From JAICXG01 sp963801255 (GTDB lineage: Bacteria > Verrucomicrobiota > Verrucomicrobiia > Chthoniobacterales > UBA10450), in assembly GCA_963801255.1 (NCBI GenBank), contig CAWDEC010000008.1:372001-436000 (forward strand): a stretch of DNA of 64,000 bases. Direction: 5' to 3'. This document shows positions 63,815 to 64,000 of the stretch, one piece after another (position 1 is the first letter of the stretch; each line of letters begins with the position of its first letter). Both the position numbers and the translations under genes were made by a program. The notes under the pieces are model-generated. The model saw only the letters and a list, made by a program, of their open reading frames with translations, was not told the DNA's origin and did no database searches.

Positions 63815-64000
63815 ATGTCCAAATCACTCGCTCATCGCCTCGCCGAATACGCCTGCTCCCTAAACTTCGAAGACCTCGCGCCGGAAGTGGTGCACGAAGT
63901 GAAACGACGGGTGGTTGATTCCTTTGCTTGCGCCCTCGGCGCATGGAATGAGGAGCCGTGCGTCATCGCGCGCCAGGTTGCCTCCGACTTTTCGGCCAAA
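63815..64000 (+). CDS. MmgE/PrpD-family protein (partial, N-terminus)
   Basis: Only 62 residues before the window ends. The start MSKSLAHRLAEYACSLNFEDLAPEVV in part and VKRRVVDSFACALGAWNEEPCVIARQVA match the N-terminal helices of 2-methylcitrate dehydratase-like enzymes (PrpD, MmgE), used in propionate breakdown. The 184-base gap before it (63631-63814) contains no gene. Confidence 0.8.
   Translation, partial: MSKSLAHRLAEYACSLNFEDLAPEVVHEVKRRVVDSFACALGAWNEEPCVIARQVASDFSAK

Noticed and set aside
1..64000. CRISPR array or transposon ends
   Set aside because: No regular spaced direct repeats and no paired terminal inverted repeats with a transposase were seen.

Overview
The window looks like a piece of chromosome from a GC-rich, Gram-negative soil-type bacterium, most likely Verrucomicrobiota or a near relative. 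The reasons are a TonB-dependent outer-membrane receptor, MacB/FtsX-like permeases paired with PadR regulators, secreted beta-propeller proteins, dimeric GlyRS with separate GlnRS and GluRS, and type IV pilus genes. This assignment is an inference. No phage, plasmid or CRISPR array was seen.

Layout. 1-5.5 kb: a MoeB-rhodanese gene running off the left edge, a hidden SRP RNA gene, GlyRS, an OsmC-like protein, and a PilT ATPase with a response regulator. 5.5-17.4 kb: a membrane glycosyltransferase, tRNA-Val with an integrase remnant, a broken DUF2779 nuclease gene, a GT25 glycosyltransferase, a degenerate inverted tRNA-Val copy, a delta-60 repeat protein and a TonB receptor. 16.8-26 kb: ruvA, a lipid-A-type glycosyltransferase, a broken PAP2 gene, tRNA-Ser, gltX/glnS, aroE and two methyltransferase-like genes. 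26-40 kb: an EamA transporter, prolyl oligopeptidase, secreted proteins, an HD hydrolase, an Lhr-type helicase, PilC, a UbiA-type prenyltransferase and rpiB. 39-51 kb: two PadR modules with visible operators, M20 peptidase, two macrolide-exporter-like permeases, a sulfotransferase/aminotransferase-IV pair and OsmC. 51-64 kb: a large BNR-repeat protein, MFS transporter, acyl-CoA dehydrogenase, a split IcmF-type B12-dependent acyl-CoA mutase, SDR, a fused CoA-transferase and the start of a PrpD gene. This last block suggests branched-chain or short acyl-CoA catabolism.

The most striking signal is not a gene. The 8-mer CGTTAGGC (usually TCGTTAGGC) occurs 48 times on the two strands by my manual scan, where about two or three are expected by chance. 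It sits in several reading frames and in intergenic DNA, shows no strong strand bias, and forms a 9-bp inverted pair just after gltX. This is the behaviour of a DNA-uptake-type sequence, and pilus genes are present in the same window. The motif is almost absent from about 6.9 to 17.4 kb, which overlaps the tRNA/integrase region.

At least six genes carry frameshifts that are each repaired by removing one base from a run of three identical bases (or, in DUF2779, one base from each of two short runs). This points to sequencing or assembly insertions more than to real gene decay, so the interrupted genes should be read with that in mind.
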